Shown one piece after another: positions 19,670 to 21,023 of a stretch of 21,023 nt of DNA. The notes under the pieces were generated by a model. That model saw only the letters and a list, made by a program, of their open reading frames with translations. It searched no databases and was not told the DNA's origin. How positions within the stretch are numbered: position 1 is the stretch's first letter; each line of letters opens with the position of its first letter. The stretch is from Carex sylvatica (taxonomy: Eukaryota > Streptophyta > Magnoliopsida > Poales > Cyperaceae). The stretch lies in NCBI GenBank assembly GCA_964058845.1, contig CAXKVR010000870.1:1-21023 (forward strand). The letters are read 5' to 3'. The position numbers and the translations under genes are program-made.

Positions 19670-20090
19670 TCAGTGCGTCCACACTGGTGGTGAGTGCGGA
19701 TGGATGATCCGCACTGACCCCAGCTCTTTTTCTGAAAATTGACTAAGTCCTGAGTGCGGGTGTCTTGACCCGCACTGAATTTAAATGCGGACGCATTAGA
19801 CTCGGACTTTTCTTGATTCAGTGCCGTTTTGATAAAAAAAATTGACTAAGTACTAAGTGCGTCCGCATTGAAATTTAGTGCGTCCGCACTCATGAATTTC
19901 CTGTGATTTTTCTGAAATCCTAAAATCTGTCCAATTGATGAGTACGGGTGACCGACCCGTACTGAAAATGAGTGCGTCCGCACTAGAGTATTTTGCTATT
20001 TTTTCTATGCTGTTTGAATTTTGACAAAGGCTGAGTGCGGGTGGCCGACCCGCACTGAAAACGAGTGCGTCCGCATTCAGAGAGATTTTT
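19670..20090. repeat. Palindrome array, AGTGCGGGT...ACCCGCACT
   Basis: About five units of roughly 75-105 bp. A typical unit has a long hairpin (9-bp stem, 5-6 nt loop), then a short palindrome AGTGCGTCCGCACT or a variant, then an AT-rich spacer ending in a (T)TGACTAAG-like word. Long hairpins are at about 19692-19715, 19751-19777, 19940-19963 and 20032-20056. In the third the stem reads AGTACGGGT/ACCCGTACT, a paired change that keeps the stem intact. Short palindromes lie at about 19786, 19856, 19881, 19973 and 20064. It precedes a CT-rich tract, which suggests promoter or LTR sequence, but no element ends were found. Confidence 0.75.
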
Positions 20091-20099
20091 AACAAAACT

Positions 20100-21023
20100 C
20101 AGATTTTCTTTCTTTTCCATTCTCTCTTTCTCCTCCGTCTCTTTCCCCTCTCTGTGTGTGTTCTGCCAAAAAAAGAAGAGAAAGAAGGAGAGAGCCCTCT
20201 CCCCTTCTCAAACCGCCTAAAGTCTTGAGAAATCGAAAGTAGAAGCGAGAAACTGGCCGTAGATCTCTCCTAGCCCTTCTGTTCGGCAATTGTTTCTTTC
20301 CCTTTTTCTCTCGAAATCTCGGATTCTCTCGATTATTCGGATTTTCATTTTAAACTCAAAAATTATGCTTGAAACTCTTGTAGACTAGTCCTTTGAGCTT
20401 CCTTGTTAGTTATTTATCGATTTTTCTCTCGATTTCGTCCCAATTTTGGGATTTTCAGTTTTAGAGTTTTCGGTACCAAATTCGAAAATCTGAAAATGTA
20501 GTTGATTGATTAGGCTAACCCGACCAAATAGACTTGTAATTGGTAGGGTTACCTTTCTATCTCGAAATGCTAGCACATGTATCGGTTAATTTGAATTTCG
20601 ACCAAATCATGATTTAACAAATCGGTAAATTGAATTGTTACGGGAACCAAACTAGTGAACTAGTAAATGAATTGTTACCAAATTGAGATAGTATATGGTT
20701 TAGAGAACCGAATCACAAAGTGTGTGATGGTTAAGAGGTATTAAGTAAGGAAACCGATAAAAATGGTATGCAAATTCGGTTAAGAAAACAGAAAATAACT
20801 CGTGTCACCCAATTGAACCTCCCGACCATTGAACCAAGCCTAAACCAAATGAATACGTGTAATATAGGTGTAGTCTCGGTCGAGCAAGACTTTGCGGGAC
20901 AATTCGAGACACCTGATCTATAACTTTGCTATACGCTCGTCGTAATCAGGTGCGGAATTCTTGGACTTGTTTGATGTTTTATTTTCATAAATTAGATTAT
21001 TTCTCGATTGTCATGTTGAATGC
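20100..21023. other. CT-rich stretch and unclassified sequence to window end
   Basis: Pyrimidine-rich sequence (20105-20160), then GA-rich (20165-20200), then moderately AT-rich DNA with no long reading frame. The layout (palindrome array, CT-rich tract, long non-coding stretch) could be the LTR or leader of a retrotransposon running past the window edge. I see no primer-binding site or TG...CA ends, so this is a guess. Confidence 0.3.

Noticed and set aside
555..20090. CRISPR array or bacterial operon
   Set aside because: The repeats are palindromic or transposon-derived with irregular spacing, there are no cas-like genes, and the exon-intron structure shows a plant genome.
19853..20095. 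Minus-strand open frame of 80 codons with repeated A-D-A-L-x-F-S motifs
   Set aside because: It translates the palindrome array; periodicity and stem symmetry explain it better than coding.
20089..20289. Arg/Glu-rich minus-strand open frame
   Set aside because: It is the translation of a CT-rich/GA-rich low-complexity tract.

Overview
This window looks like nuclear DNA of a flowering plant, probably a eudicot. It is AT-rich, with long non-coding stretches, a gene interrupted by a GT-AG intron, 8-bp-target-site hAT elements, a solo LTR and LINE remnants. No bacterial operon structure, rRNA or tRNA is visible. I cannot name the species.

The only intact gene I can support lies at 16080-18308 (+). 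It has two coding exons (16080-16194 and 17293-18308) and encodes a 376-residue protein. The protein starts with a basic NLS-like leader, has a conserved-looking middle, and ends in a Trp/Gly/Asn-rich tail carrying many GW and WG dipeptides. I do not recognise a named family. The GW/WG tail resembles Argonaute-hook platforms, which is inference.

The same gene exists as a broken upstream copy in the same orientation. Its promoter-side flank is at 2335-2945, exon 1 at 3107-3194, and a truncated exon 2 at 9222-9398, separated by an intron of about 6 kb instead of 1.1 kb. A third scrap of exon 2 lies at 1344-1490. The window is therefore an old tandem duplication, and each copy serves as the empty-site control for insertions in the other.

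The upstream intron is a graveyard of insertions. From left to right they are: a plant-rhabdovirus nucleocapsid-like endogenous viral element (about 3635-5341, 7-bp direct repeats); a hAT element (5385-6848) with a second hAT element nested in it (5777-6611); a long inverted-repeat element (6927-7342); a dispersed AT-rich repeat; and a hAT MITE made of GTGCC repeats (8285-8760). The downstream copy carries a C-to-T-decayed relative of that MITE in its 5' flank (15085-15540). Between the copies lie a LINE RNase H remnant (9494-10054), AT-rich DNA, a 120-bp hairpin (12277-12396) and an 890-bp solo LTR (12828-13717).

Downstream of the gene, 19670-20090 holds an unusual array of palindromes built on AGTGCGGGT...ACCCGCACT. 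It leads into CT-rich sequence and about 0.9 kb of unclassified sequence that may be part of a retrotransposon. A fragment of hAT subterminal sequence opens the window at about 30-375.
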